Both the position numbers and the translations under genes were made by a program. A stretch of 64,000 nucleotides of DNA from Amaricoccus macauensis (GTDB taxonomy: Bacteria; Pseudomonadota; Alphaproteobacteria; Rhodobacterales; Rhodobacteraceae): NCBI RefSeq assembly GCF_014201905.1, contig NZ_JACHFM010000004.1:62001-126000 (forward strand), read 5' to 3'. Shown here in pieces: positions 44,629 to 56,621 of this stretch. How positions within the stretch are numbered: the first letter of the stretch is position 1; every line of letters starts with the position of its first letter. Under the pieces are notes generated by a model. The model was not told where the DNA came from and did not search any database. It saw only the letters and a list, made by a program, of their open reading frames with translations.

Positions 44629-45704
44629 GCCCGGGTCGCAGGCCCGTCGGCGCGAGAGGTTCGCAAGGCTCGCCGGCCGCGGATGATCTCCATCACCGGC
44701 AGCTCGAACCAGCGGTACGACGCCCACGCAAGACCGACGGACGCGCCAACGCCGACAAGCAGGCCGAGGAATGACGTCCCCACGAACCGGGCGGTGATCT
44801 CCAGAATCGGATAGTGCAGCAGATAGAGTCCGTACGAAATATTTCCGAGAAACACGAAGAGCCGAGAATCCAGAACCGCAAGACCTGGCGATTCCACAAG
44901 TGCGCAGACGAAGAGCCCGCACACGATGAACCAGGTGACCGGATCGAGCCAGGTGGATGTATAGACATTCCCCGGTGCGACCGAGAGGTGCAATTGATCG
45001 CGTACGGCGGGAAGGTTCACGAAGAGCAGCGCCAGAAATACCAGACCGGCGGTTGCCGGAAGCCTTCCCTTCAGCTTCCTGATGCGAGGCAGAAACTCTG
45101 CCGCGACGACGCCGATAAAGAAGGCGAACCCGTATGTCGGGAGGATCGCGGGTTTGATCCGGTAGAGCCCCAGATAGATCACGGCGGGAACCATCACCAT
45201 CGCGCCAACCAGAAAGATGGCCGGCCACCCCAGCTTCGGACGGAGCAGCCAGACGATGATGAAGACGGCATAGAACTGCACCTCGACCGGGATCGTCCAC
45301 AGCTCCCGTGGCGCCTGGACGAAGAGGACGGCCTTGGCGATCGTCGCCGTGTCCCCGATCGGGAACGGGTAGCGAAAGTCCGGGTAGATGGAGTTCGAGA
45401 TCACGATCGAGGCGAAGACCACCGAGAGGTACAACGGAACGACGCGGCCGACGCGCGCCCGGATGTAGGACGTGACATTCCGCTTGTCAGGCGCCCTGTC
45501 GAGGTAGAGGTGGGCCATCAGGAACCCGCTCAGCACGAAGAAGATCATCACCCCCACCTGACCGAAGCCGTAGCCCAGTGCCGATGGAAGCATCCCGACG
45601 ATCGCGCTGTGCGACACGAGGACAATGCCAGCCGCCAGGCCCCGCAACCCGGTCAGAAGCGGAATCTGGTTGTCCTTCTGCTGCACTTCAGGGCTCTGAG
45701 ACAT
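44625..45704 (-). CDS. Acyltransferase family 3 (OafA-like) membrane protein
   Basis: 359 residues with about ten membrane helices. Family features: IPLLTGLRGLAAGIVLVSHSA (catalytic His), QVGVMIFFVLSGFLMAHLY, and YGLYLLHYPILEI near the C-terminus. Such enzymes O-acetylate or succinylate LPS, exopolysaccharide or peptidoglycan. The downstream ATG at 45704 gives the usual start; the longer frame is non-conserved. It is visibly richer in A and T than its neighbours, suggesting a different origin. Confidence 0.87.
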   Translation of the reverse strand: MSQSPEVQQKDNQIPLLTGLRGLAAGIVLVSHSAIVGMLPSALGYGFGQVGVMIFFVLSGFLMAHLYLDRAPDKRNVTSYIRARVGRVVPLYLSVVFASIVISNSIYPDFRYPFPIGDTATIAKAVLFVQAPRELWTIPVEVQFYAVFIIVWLLRPKLGWPAIFLVGAMVMVPAVIYLGLYRIKPAILPTYGFAFFIGVVAAEFLPRIRKLKGRLPATAGLVFLALLFVNLPAVRDQLHLSVAPGNVYTSTWLDPVTWFIVCGLFVCALVESPGLAVLDSRLFVFLGNISYGLYLLHYPILEITARFVGTSFLGLLVGVGASVGLAWASYRWFELPVMEIIRGRRALRTSRADGPATRA

Positions 45705-46055
45705 CCTGCATCCCTCTTGACCAGATCGGTGCTCTGCTTCCGCTGGGGTCGCTTCGTGCGTCCCGGACGCAACGTTGATCACCCCCGCATGACATGTGCA
45801 ATAATTCATGGTGATACGACGTGTTGCCGGCCACCATATCGTCCCGATGATCGCCACTGCTCCGGCCACCGTCTTCGAAGGCCACACGGGCAGATCGGCC
45901 CCGGCGAGCCTCTCCGCCGGAGTTCGCTGATCGGGCGTGTGTGAAGGATCCGCAGATCTTCATCTCGGCGCCTGCCGGATCGTGATCCCGCCGAACCCGG
46001 CCGCAGCGCCAGACCCTCCGACAAACGCTGCTTCGCAGTCCGCTACGCGAGACCG
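45705..46055. other. Intergenic region
   Basis: 351 bases between the acyltransferase and TauE/SafE genes, moderately AT-rich. I see no gene. It may hold the acyltransferase promoter. Confidence 0.5.
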
Positions 46056-46817
46056 CTAGCGCAGATACGCCGCGATCCCGTCCCAGACGAGCTTCAGCGA
46101 GATGAGGAAGAGCGCGATCCGCACGATCTCGAAGAACACCTTCTCCGGCAGCAGGCGCGTCATGTACATGCCGGACACCGCGCCCACCATGGCGATCGGC
46201 ATCAGGATTGCCGCACTCTCCACCGTCCCGAGGTTCATCTGGCCCAGCGCCCAGTAGGGTGGGATCTTCGCGAAATTGATGACGGCGAAAAGGATCGTCG
46301 AGGTGCCGGCGAAGACCATCTTCTCCAGCCGCTGCGGCAGGACGTAGACCTGAAACGGCGCGGCTCCCGAGTGGGCGACGAAGCTCGAGAACCCCGCGAG
46401 CGTTCCCCACGCCAGCCCGCGCGGCCAGTCCGCCGGCTTCGGCTCCGCTGGCACCCGCCGGAGCCAGCTCGACAGGCAGTAGAAGAGCCCGACAAAGCCC
46501 ACAAAGAGCAGGACCGTCTCCTCCGAAACCGCCTCGGCGGCCATCCAGCCGATCAGCACGCCGAGCAGTCCCGCCGGGATCAGAATCTGCAGGTTCCGCG
46601 CGCTGAACTCCCGCCGGTAGAGCCAGAGCCCCACCACGTCGGAGGCCACGTAGATCGGCAGCAGGAGCCCCGCGGCGACGACCGGCGAAATCGTCAGTGC
46701 CATGAGCGGCACGGCGAGCGAGCCCACCGCCGGCAGACCGCCCTTCGAGAGCCCGACGATGAACGCGGCAAGCACCGCGACGACAAGATAGGCGAACGAC
46801 TGGTCGAACAGGCCCAA
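46056..46817 (-). CDS. TauE/SafE-family membrane permease
   Basis: 253 residues with about eight helices and the repeat signature GLSKGGLPAVGSLAVPLMAL. Family members export sulfite, sulfoacetate or other organic anions. The TTG at 46817 is preferred because GAGGAGA lies six bases upstream; the frame also has a GTG at 46832. The nearest regulator is a co-directional LysR gene upstream. Substrate unknown. Confidence 0.82.
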   Translation of the reverse strand: MGLFDQSFAYLVVAVLAAFIVGLSKGGLPAVGSLAVPLMALTISPVVAAGLLLPIYVASDVVGLWLYRREFSARNLQILIPAGLLGVLIGWMAAEAVSEETVLLFVGFVGLFYCLSSWLRRVPAEPKPADWPRGLAWGTLAGFSSFVAHSGAAPFQVYVLPQRLEKMVFAGTSTILFAVINFAKIPPYWALGQMNLGTVESAAILMPIAMVGAVSGMYMTRLLPEKVFFEIVRIALFLISLKLVWDGIAAYLR

Positions 46818-46883
46818 GGCACGTCTCCTCACGCGGCCCCGGCCCGGCCGCGCGCCCGCCCTACGGCCTGAGTGCCGCCGAGG

Positions 46884-47819
46884 TCAACGGCCGTGCGCCG
46901 GCCCGTCCGCCGCAATGACGAAGTCGCGCTGCGCCTCGCGCACGATCTCACCGAGGAAGTCCGACACCGCCCGCACCCGGCCCACATCCCGCAGGTTCTC
47001 GTGCATCGCGGTCCAGTACGAGCGCATCGCCCGCGCCCCTGGCAGAACCGGAATGAGATCCGCCTCGTCAGCGGCGAGATAGTCGTGGAGCACCCCGATT
47101 CCGGCCCCGGCGCGCACGGCCGCGAGCTGCCCGATCGCGCTGGTGATCTCGACGCTTGACCGCCAGCTCCGAAGGAACTCCTGCGCGTAGTTGAGCGCGG
47201 GCGCCGCCACCAGATCCTCGACGTAGCCGACGAGCCGGTGCTCGCTGAGCCCGGCGAGGCTTTCCGGCAGCCCATTCGCGTCGGCATAGCCCCGCGAGGC
47301 GTAGAGCCCGAGGGTGTAGTCGGTGAGCCGCCGCGCCACCAACCGGCCCGCTTCCGGGCGGCCCACCATCACCGCGATGTCCGCCTCGCGCCGGGACAGC
47401 GAGAAGCCGCGCGGCGTCGGCACGAGCTGGACGGTCAGGTCCGGGTGCCGTGCCGCCAGCCGCGCCAGCCGCGAAGCGAGAAAGCCCACGCCGAAGCCGT
47501 CCGGCGCACCGACCCGCACCACGCCCGATACCGCGGCGTCGGCACCCTGAAGGTGCGCCTGCGACGCGAGAAGCTCCGCCTCGACCCGCTCCAGCGCCTC
47601 GACGAGTGCTGCCCCCGCATCGGTCAGCTCGCTGCCGTGCGTGCGCCGCACCAGCAGCTTCGCCCCCAGATCGTGCTCAAGCCCGGCGATGCGTCGGCTG
47701 AGCGTCGCCTGGTTCAGCCCGAGCGTCCGCGCCGCCGCCAGGATCTGCCCGGCCCGCGCCGCCGCAAGGAACAGCCGACAGTCATCCCAGTTAAGCCGGC
47801 TGAATGCGGTTTCTTGCAT
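46884..47819 (-). CDS. LysR-family transcriptional regulator
   Basis: 311 residues: HTH ([48 protein letters not shown]) and a substrate-binding domain ([19 protein letters not shown]). Divergent from methylmalonate-semialdehyde dehydrogenase with 79 bases between, so it probably controls mmsA and perhaps TauE/SafE. It has the shape of regulators annotated for valine or aromatic catabolism, but the inducer is unknown. Confidence 0.85.
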   Translation of the reverse strand: MQETAFSRLNWDDCRLFLAAARAGQILAAARTLGLNQATLSRRIAGLEHDLGAKLLVRRTHGSELTDAGAALVEALERVEAELLASQAHLQGADAAVSGVVRVGAPDGFGVGFLASRLARLAARHPDLTVQLVPTPRGFSLSRREADIAVMVGRPEAGRLVARRLTDYTLGLYASRGYADANGLPESLAGLSEHRLVGYVEDLVAAPALNYAQEFLRSWRSSVEITSAIGQLAAVRAGAGIGVLHDYLAADEADLIPVLPGARAMRSYWTAMHENLRDVGRVRAVSDFLGEIVREAQRDFVIAADGPAHGR

Positions 47820-47898
47820 ATCAGTTCCTGATTTCCGTCTGTTGATTGCGCTTTTCTACAATGCGATCTTCGGGGAGGCAAACTCGGGAGGAAGCATG

Positions 47899-49398
<1,500 letters not shown>

Positions 49399-49404
49399 CG
49401 CCCG

Positions 49405-49439
49405 GCGGGCGGGAGCGACATCGTGTCGCCCCCGCCCGC
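49405..49439 (+). terminator. Hairpin after mmsA
   Basis: A 16-bp GC-rich stem (one mismatch) with a three-base loop, six bases after the mmsA stop. There is no T run, so it may act mainly as a pause or 3'-end stabiliser. Confidence 0.7.
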
Positions 49440-49903
49440 AATCTGCCGAGCTTCCCTCCGGCAACCATCTCGCGGCATCGCGAGGATCAGCGGTTTCCCC
49501 CAACCGCACCGGTCACGCAACTGACCAGCGCACCTGCCCATCCAGGGCCTCGCCAAACACCGGCGCAGGCAAGCCCGTTCGGCGGCCGCGCCGCGAACCG
49601 GCATTCGCGTTGACGCGAAGCCCCTCTGGCTTGCGCGAGCTCGCTGCACACCAAAGCTCGCTTCACGAGCGCCGGCTGTGACGCCGATGCGACAGCCAGA
49701 TGCTTTCGTCTCATCCGGAGTGTGCAAAACATCACTGAGATCTGGCCAGTTCCGTGCCGCATCATGATATAGATCAAGGGCACGGTCGCGGGAATCGGCC
49801 ATGCAAAGGCAAGCGTCCGGCGCGTCCTGGGGAGGGCGTCGGGGCGCGCGCGCCCCGGGGGGATTCCTTTCCGACCCCCCCGGGGCGCGTCAAGCCACCA
49901 GCC
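49440..49903. other. Intergenic region with selO 3' hairpin
   Basis: About 460 bases between the convergent mmsA and selO genes. A perfect 14-bp GC hairpin (49849-49862 pairing with 49876-49889, 13-base loop) lies just past the selO stop and is the likely selO terminator. No gene is seen in the rest. Confidence 0.6.
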
Positions 49904-51367
49904 TCAGCCGATCGGCACGTGGCCTTGCCGGCCCGTCGGTCCGGTGAGGAGCCCAAGCGCACGGTTCATCGCTCCGGTCTCGCGCAGGGCGGCGACCTTC
50001 GCTGCAAGTGGCGCCCAGTCATCATTCGCGTCGACGGCCGACCAGATCGCCTCGACTTCCTCGATCACCATGGTCTCGGGCCGCCGACCTGCCGCCGGAT
50101 GCGCCAGCGCCGCCGCAAGTCCCGGCATGGGCGGGAGCGCGCGCAGGCCCGCGACCACCTCGATCCAAGGGGCGGCCTCAAGGACCGGGCGGATCGGGCT
50201 CGCCGCCAGCCGCTCGGGCAGGCCGCCGCCGAGCAGGTCATGGAACACCTGCTGGAACGGCGGCGAACTCGCCTGCATCGCGCCCCAGAACGCATGCATC
50301 AGCGGCTGATCGTCGGAGTCGAGCCCGAGACGGGCGAAGGTCTGGCGCGCCAGTGCCGCCTGGAAGTGGCGGGGGAAGCTCTCGAAGACCGGCTCGATCG
50401 CCTCACGCGAGGCAATCGGGATCAGGCATTCGCCGAGCCGCGCAAGGTTCCATTGCAGGGCCTCCGGCTGACGGGCGAAGGCATAGAGACCGGACTGATC
50501 GAAATAGGCAGCGGTGAAGCCCGCGTCGAAGCGGTCGAGAAACCGCCACGGCCCGTAGTCGAAGCTCTCGCCGGTCAGGTTGATGTTGTCGGTGTTGAGC
50601 ACGCCGTGGACGAAGCCGGCGGCGAACCACTCCGCGCCGAGCCGGGCGACGGCGCCGACGATCGCCTCGTAGAGCCCGCCGACGCCCGTCGCCTCGGGCC
50701 AGTAGTGCGTGATCGCATGATCCACGAGCGCGCGCATCTCGTCCCACTGCTGGTGGGCGGCGAGGCGCTGGAAGGTGCCAATGCGGATGTGCGAGTGCGA
50801 GAGCCGCACGAGGACAGACGAGCGGGTGGGCGACGGCTCGTCGCCGCGCTCCAGCGCCTCGCCGGTCTCCACCAGCGAGAAGGTCTTCGAGGTATAGACC
50901 CCCAACGCCTCCAGCATCTCGGTCGCGAGGATCTCGCGCACCCCGCCCTTCAGCGTCAGCCGGCCATCGGCGGTGCGGCTCCACGGCGTGAGACCCGACC
51001 CCTTGGTGCCGAAATCGAGCAGCCGGCCGTCCACGAGATCGCGCGCCTGCGCAAACAGGAACCCCCGCCCGTCACCGAGATCGGGGTTGTAGGACCGGAA
51101 CTGGTGGCCGTGATAACGCAGCGCCAGCGGCTCAGGCAGGCTGCCCGGCAGCGGCTCGAACCGTCCGAAATGCCGGGTCCAGTCAGTGTCGGACAACGTG
51201 TCGAGCCCGACCCGCGCCGCCCAGCGATCGTTGCGGAACCGCAGGATCGTCTCGGGGAAGTCCGCCGGGCGAACCGGGTCATAGAACGCCGGGCCAAGGC
51301 GCGCGTGGATGGTCTCGGGATGAAAGCCCGAGGTCATCGGGCGCCCGCGCGCACGACCGTCGGACAT
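49904..51367 (-). CDS. selO: SelO/YdiU-family protein adenylyltransferase (divergent)
   Basis: 487 residues with a pseudokinase fold that AMPylates protein Ser/Thr/Tyr, known from SelO in redox control. Conserved parts are GTKGSGLTPWSRTADGR, GVLNTDNINLTGESFDYGPW and SHSHIRIGTF. The N-terminal YxGHQFG box reads RYHGHQFRSYNPDLGDGRGF, with Arg where Gly/Ser is usual. It is an outlying branch, probably still active since the Asn and Asp metal ligands remain. No selenocysteine or C-terminal Cys is seen. Confidence 0.83.
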   Translation of the reverse strand: MSDGRARGRPMTSGFHPETIHARLGPAFYDPVRPADFPETILRFRNDRWAARVGLDTLSDTDWTRHFGRFEPLPGSLPEPLALRYHGHQFRSYNPDLGDGRGFLFAQARDLVDGRLLDFGTKGSGLTPWSRTADGRLTLKGGVREILATEMLEALGVYTSKTFSLVETGEALERGDEPSPTRSSVLVRLSHSHIRIGTFQRLAAHQQWDEMRALVDHAITHYWPEATGVGGLYEAIVGAVARLGAEWFAAGFVHGVLNTDNINLTGESFDYGPWRFLDRFDAGFTAAYFDQSGLYAFARQPEALQWNLARLGECLIPIASREAIEPVFESFPRHFQAALARQTFARLGLDSDDQPLMHAFWGAMQASSPPFQQVFHDLLGGGLPERLAASPIRPVLEAAPWIEVVAGLRALPPMPGLAAALAHPAAGRRPETMVIEEVEAIWSAVDANDDWAPLAAKVAALRETGAMNRALGLLTGPTGRQGHVPIG

Positions 51368-51508
51368 GCCGGACGATCCTGGTTCGGGCCGTCGATATCA
51401 CGGGAACTCACGGGGATCAGGTCTCCGGTCGCCGCGGCGGCGGCTCGTCCCGAGACCTAGGCCGCCCGCGCGGCCCCGTCCAGTGGCGTCCGGTGACCCG
51501 ATGCCGCA

Positions 51509-52087
51509 TCAGGTCAGCGCCGCCTCGCCCCTGTGGCCACGGGTCATGCGCTCGAGTGTGCCGTCGCGGCGGATCCGGGTATGGTAGAGCGCCATCGCCA
51601 CATGCCCCACGATGAGCGCGAGCAGCGCCCAGCCCAGGAGCCCGTGCAGCGCGTTCGCCGGAGCCGTGAGCCAGGCGACGGCGGCCTCGCGGGGCGCCGC
51701 GAGCTGCACGCCGTAGACCGAGAAGCCGCGGGTGCCACCGACTGCGCGCAGGATGGCGAGACTCGGAACGGCGACCATCAGGCCATAGAGCGCGAGGTGC
51801 CCGGCCCGCGCCGCCCTTGCCATCGCAGGCGAACCCTCGGGTCGCGGCCGGCGGTGCAGGTTCGCCAGACCCCAGACACCCCGGACCAGCACGAGCAGCC
51901 AGAGGGTGAACCCGACGCTGTAGTGCGTCGACCAGAACAGCCGCTCGACGCCGGTGTCTTCGGCGAACACCCGGAGCAATGCACTCGCGAACTGCCAGAG
52001 GAAAAGTCCCGCCATGCCCCAATGGAGCGCGCGGGTGACGATGCCATAGCCTGCCGGGCTGTCCGGGAGATGCGATGCGGAGGCCAT
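51509..52087 (-). CDS. Cytochrome b/b6 domain protein (b561-like)
   Basis: 192 residues, four membrane helices with haem-ligand histidines (TRALHWGMAGLFLWQ, HYSVGFTLWLL, GHLALYGLM, LHGLLGWALLALIVGHVAMALYH). The ATG at 52087 has AAGGA upstream. It may transfer electrons between quinol and a periplasmic partner. Together with the gene at 44107-44628 it is one of two such cytochromes in the window. The 274-base spacer beyond its start (towards the dodecin gene) shows no gene. Confidence 0.82.
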   Translation of the reverse strand: MASASHLPDSPAGYGIVTRALHWGMAGLFLWQFASALLRVFAEDTGVERLFWSTHYSVGFTLWLLVLVRGVWGLANLHRRPRPEGSPAMARAARAGHLALYGLMVAVPSLAILRAVGGTRGFSVYGVQLAAPREAAVAWLTAPANALHGLLGWALLALIVGHVAMALYHTRIRRDGTLERMTRGHRGEAALT

Positions 52088-52361
52088 TGATGGTCCTTCG
52101 TAGTTTATGTTGCGTTGCAATACAGATGCGGCATTTCGCCGCAAGTGCAACGTGTCTGACGATGACAATCAGGCGAGCGTGCAGTCACCCCGGCTGCGTC
52201 TGGAACCGCGCGGCCAATCCCGAGCCGGGCAGTCAGGGACCCGCATCGGCGGCCGGAAGGCAGCGCCTGTCGAATTTCCGCGATCATGTGCTAGACTGCT
52301 GGTGGTGGACGAAACGCCTGCCTGCAACCCAGGGGTCAACGACCCGTCGAAGGAGAGCACC

Positions 52362-52565
52362 ATGAGCGTCGCACGCGTGACCGAGATCACCTCGTCATCC
52401 AAGCAGAGCTTCGAGGACGCGATCAAGCAGGGCATCGACCGGGCCTGCAAGACCCTGAAGAACGTCCAGGGCGCATGGGTTCAGGAACAGACCATCACCA
52501 TCGAGAACGATGCAATCGCCACCTACCGGGTGAACATGAAAGTGACGTTCGTGCTCGACGACTGA
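52362..52565 (+). CDS. Dodecin (flavin-binding dodecamer)
   Basis: 67 residues, the normal dodecin length. Sequence pattern VARVTEITSSSKQSFEDAIKQGI then RACKTLKNVQGAWVQEQTITIEND and TYRVNMKVTFVLDD, including the Trp (GAWV) that stacks on the flavin. It stores or buffers riboflavin/FMN in the cytoplasm. RBS AAGGAG six bases before the ATG. Confidence 0.93.
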   Translation: MSVARVTEITSSSKQSFEDAIKQGIDRACKTLKNVQGAWVQEQTITIENDAIATYRVNMKVTFVLDD

Positions 52566-52701
52566 CCGGCTGATTGGCGAGACGGAAGCGTCTCGCCAGT
52601 CCGCTCACCGCTCCGGAACCCGGATGCCCGCATTGGCGGGTGGGTGTGACGCTGGCGCGAATGCCGCATGGCTCGGATGTCGTCTTCTGTGTGCGCCGGT
52701 C

Positions 52702-53397
52702 TCACGCCAGTCGCAGCATCATCGTCGCAAAGACCGTGCCGGCGTTGATGGCGTAGGCATCCCCGTCGTAGTCGGCATGCAGGATGCCGACGAGCACCCC
52801 GTCGCCGGTGATGATCGGCGCCCCGGAGTCGCCCTCGGTCGAGAACCCCGCCGTGGTGTCGTTTCCCGAATTCGTCTTGTCGAACGAGATATAGATCAGA
52901 TCCTTGAACACCATGTCCCCGGTGTTGGTCGTGGTGTTCACGTCGATGATCGTCCCGTACGTCCTGCCGGTGCTCCGGCCGTGCTTCACGACCTTCATGC
53001 CGGGAACCGGCGCCGCGATGCTCTTGATGGCTCCGATCTTCCAGGCGTAGTTGCGGAAGTCCACGTCGCTGTCGAGCAGCGCGGTTCCGGCGTCGAGCGT
53101 GCCATCGTAGTGCACCTCGTCCACCGTGGCGATGCGGTTGATCCACCCCACGGGAGCCGGCTGATAGACCACGTCATCGACTGGCGTGATACCATCCTTC
53201 TTCTTGTTGGGGCTGAGGACGTGGCCGGCGGTCAGCAGGTAGACCGGATCGTCGGCCTCGACGACGCCGTTGCGCGGGTATTTCCGCACGAAGCAGGTGA
53301 TCGTCCCATACGCCTGATGAATGGCGAGCGCCGTCACACGCGCGATCTGGATCCCTGCCGCGACCGGACGCTCCTTCCAGACATAAGGCCCAGACAT
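52702..53397 (-). CDS. Trypsin-fold serine peptidase-like protein without signal peptide
   Basis: 231 residues. Catalytic-looking motifs are LLTAGHVLS (His) and STEGDSGAPIITGDG (Ser), with an acidic residue in TALLDSDVDFRN as a candidate Asp. The N-terminus (MSGPYVWKERPVAAGIQI) has no signal peptide, so it may stay in the cytoplasm or use another route. A GGGAGA ribosome-binding site is present. No family name can be given with confidence; it resembles chymotrypsin-like proteases of unknown function. It is convergent with the dodecin gene. Confidence 0.75.
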   Translation of the reverse strand: MSGPYVWKERPVAAGIQIARVTALAIHQAYGTITCFVRKYPRNGVVEADDPVYLLTAGHVLSPNKKKDGITPVDDVVYQPAPVGWINRIATVDEVHYDGTLDAGTALLDSDVDFRNYAWKIGAIKSIAAPVPGMKVVKHGRSTGRTYGTIIDVNTTTNTGDMVFKDLIYISFDKTNSGNDTTAGFSTEGDSGAPIITGDGVLVGILHADYDGDAYAINAGTVFATMMLRLA

Positions 53398-53715
53398 CCG
53401 CGTCTTCTCCCGAAAGAGGGAATGTGCAGTTCGTCATTGTCGGCCTTTCCAGCGCGGAAGGCAAGCGGCATCGGGTGGGACGCTTGCTCAGCTTTCGCCG
53501 CTGTGTCTGCGCCTCATACTCACTGCGGAAGGCCGCGAGAGATCGAACCCCGTGGCGGGCGACCAGAACGTCCACCAGTTGGCACCCATTCTGACTGCCG
53601 GGTTCCTCCCCGACGACGAAGATGTTCGCTTGGCCAGGGGAAGCCGTCGCAGACGAACGGCCGGTCGTGGCAGGGCCGGCCGTTCAGTCCTTCAAGGCGG
53701 TCGTCCAGTCCAGTC
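53398..53715. other. Intergenic region with ettA terminator hairpin
   Basis: 318 bases between the ettA stop and the peptidase-like gene. A perfect 10-bp inverted repeat (53655-53664 with 53676-53685) lies downstream of ettA and probably ends its transcript. No gene is seen. Confidence 0.6.
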
Positions 53716-55383
<1,668 letters not shown>

Positions 55384-55451
55384 GGGAGTCGCCTCTCGGA
55401 TCTCGGGTTGGCGCGGGATTTAGGCGGTCTCGCGCCGGAAGGCAAACCCGC

Positions 55452-56084
55452 TCAGGCGAGACCCGGCAACAGCGCCTTCACGCCGGCCGCGAGCATGCTC
55501 ATGCTGATGGCGAGCAGGATCATTCCCATCAGGCGGGAGATGATGACTCGCAAGGTTGCCGAGAGGTGCTCGCCGATCGATGCGGCGAAGTAGAGCACGA
55601 CGCCGAGGATCGCCACGATTGCAACCACCACCCCGGCAAACGTCACGTAGTCGGCCGAGCTGCGCGCCCCCTGAAGGAAGACGAGAAGCGTGGTGATCGT
55701 GCCCGGACCGATGACCATCGGGAAGGTGAGCGGGTAGAACGCGACCGCGTCGATGCGGGTCGGCTCGACGGTCTCGGATTTGCCGCCCTCGTGCGCCGGG
55801 TTGCCGGCGCCGTTCAGCATGTTGAGGGCGATGATCGCGAGCACGAGGCCGCCGGCGATGCGGAAATCGTCGATGCCCACCCCGAAGAAGGCGAGGATGT
55901 GCGAGCCGGCGAGGCCGACCGCGGCGCACATGACGAGCGTGTAGAAGGTGACCGCCAGTGCCGTGCGGCGCTGGTCGTGGACACTGAACCGGTCGGTCAG
56001 CGACAGGAAGAGCGGCAGGACCATGAGCGGGTTCATGATCGCGAAGAGCGCGCCGAAGAAGCGCAGGCCGAAGGTCGGGTCCAT
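55452..56084 (-). CDS. MarC-family integral membrane protein
   Basis: 210 residues, six membrane helices. Family motifs: FAIMNPLMVLPLFLSLT and TFPMVIGPGTITTLLVFLQGA. MarC proteins have no proven transport function. It begins near a possible shared region with the YdcZ-like gene but on its own start (GGGTC before ATG is weak). Confidence 0.86.
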   Translation of the reverse strand: MDPTFGLRFFGALFAIMNPLMVLPLFLSLTDRFSVHDQRRTALAVTFYTLVMCAAVGLAGSHILAFFGVGIDDFRIAGGLVLAIIALNMLNGAGNPAHEGGKSETVEPTRIDAVAFYPLTFPMVIGPGTITTLLVFLQGARSSADYVTFAGVVVAIVAILGVVLYFAASIGEHLSATLRVIISRLMGMILLAISMSMLAAGVKALLPGLA

Positions 56085-56176
56085 GGGTCGTCTTCTCCGC
56101 CGGGCTCACCACAGCTTGGCGAGGACCGCCGCGTGGGTCAACCCGGGGTTGGGCGACGGGGCGTAGCAGTCCCGCG

Positions 56177-56617
56177 TCAGGCGCGGATCAGCACCACGCC
56201 GAGAATGAGGAAGCCCGCGCCGAGCAGGCGGAGCGGGCTCGCGTGCTGCTCGGCGAGGCCGAGAATGCCGAAGTGGTCGAAGATGAGCGAGCCAAGCATC
56301 TGGCCGACAACGATGAGCGCGAGCACCGTCGCGGCGCCGAAGCGCGGCACCATGAGCACGCCGATTGCGATGAAGATCGCGCCGAAGACGCCCCCCGTCC
56401 ACGAGAACCACGACCCGTTGGCGGACGGCACCGGCAGGCGCGGGCCCTCCATCACCAGCGCGGCGAGGGTGATTGCGATGAGGCCGCCGAGATAGCTGAC
56501 GACGCCCGCCCACCAGGGCGAGCCGATTTCGGCGCGAAGATTGGAGTTCAGCACCTGTTGCAGGGCAATGCTGACCCCGGCACCGATGACCAGCAGATAG
56601 GCGAGGAGATTCGGCAT
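56177..56617 (-). CDS. DMT-superfamily YdcZ/DUF606-type permease
   Basis: 146 residues with about five helices, the usual half-length of DUF606 proteins (ISIALQQVLNSNLRAEIGSPWWAGVVSYLGG, GGVFGAIFIAIGVLMVPRFG). Proteins of this size normally work as dimers or pairs. Four bases after the flavoprotein gene, so co-transcribed with it. Substrate unknown. Confidence 0.83.
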   Translation of the reverse strand: MPNLLAYLLVIGAGVSIALQQVLNSNLRAEIGSPWWAGVVSYLGGLIAITLAALVMEGPRLPVPSANGSWFSWTGGVFGAIFIAIGVLMVPRFGAATVLALIVVGQMLGSLIFDHFGILGLAEQHASPLRLLGAGFLILGVVLIRA

Positions 56618-56621
56618 CGGA

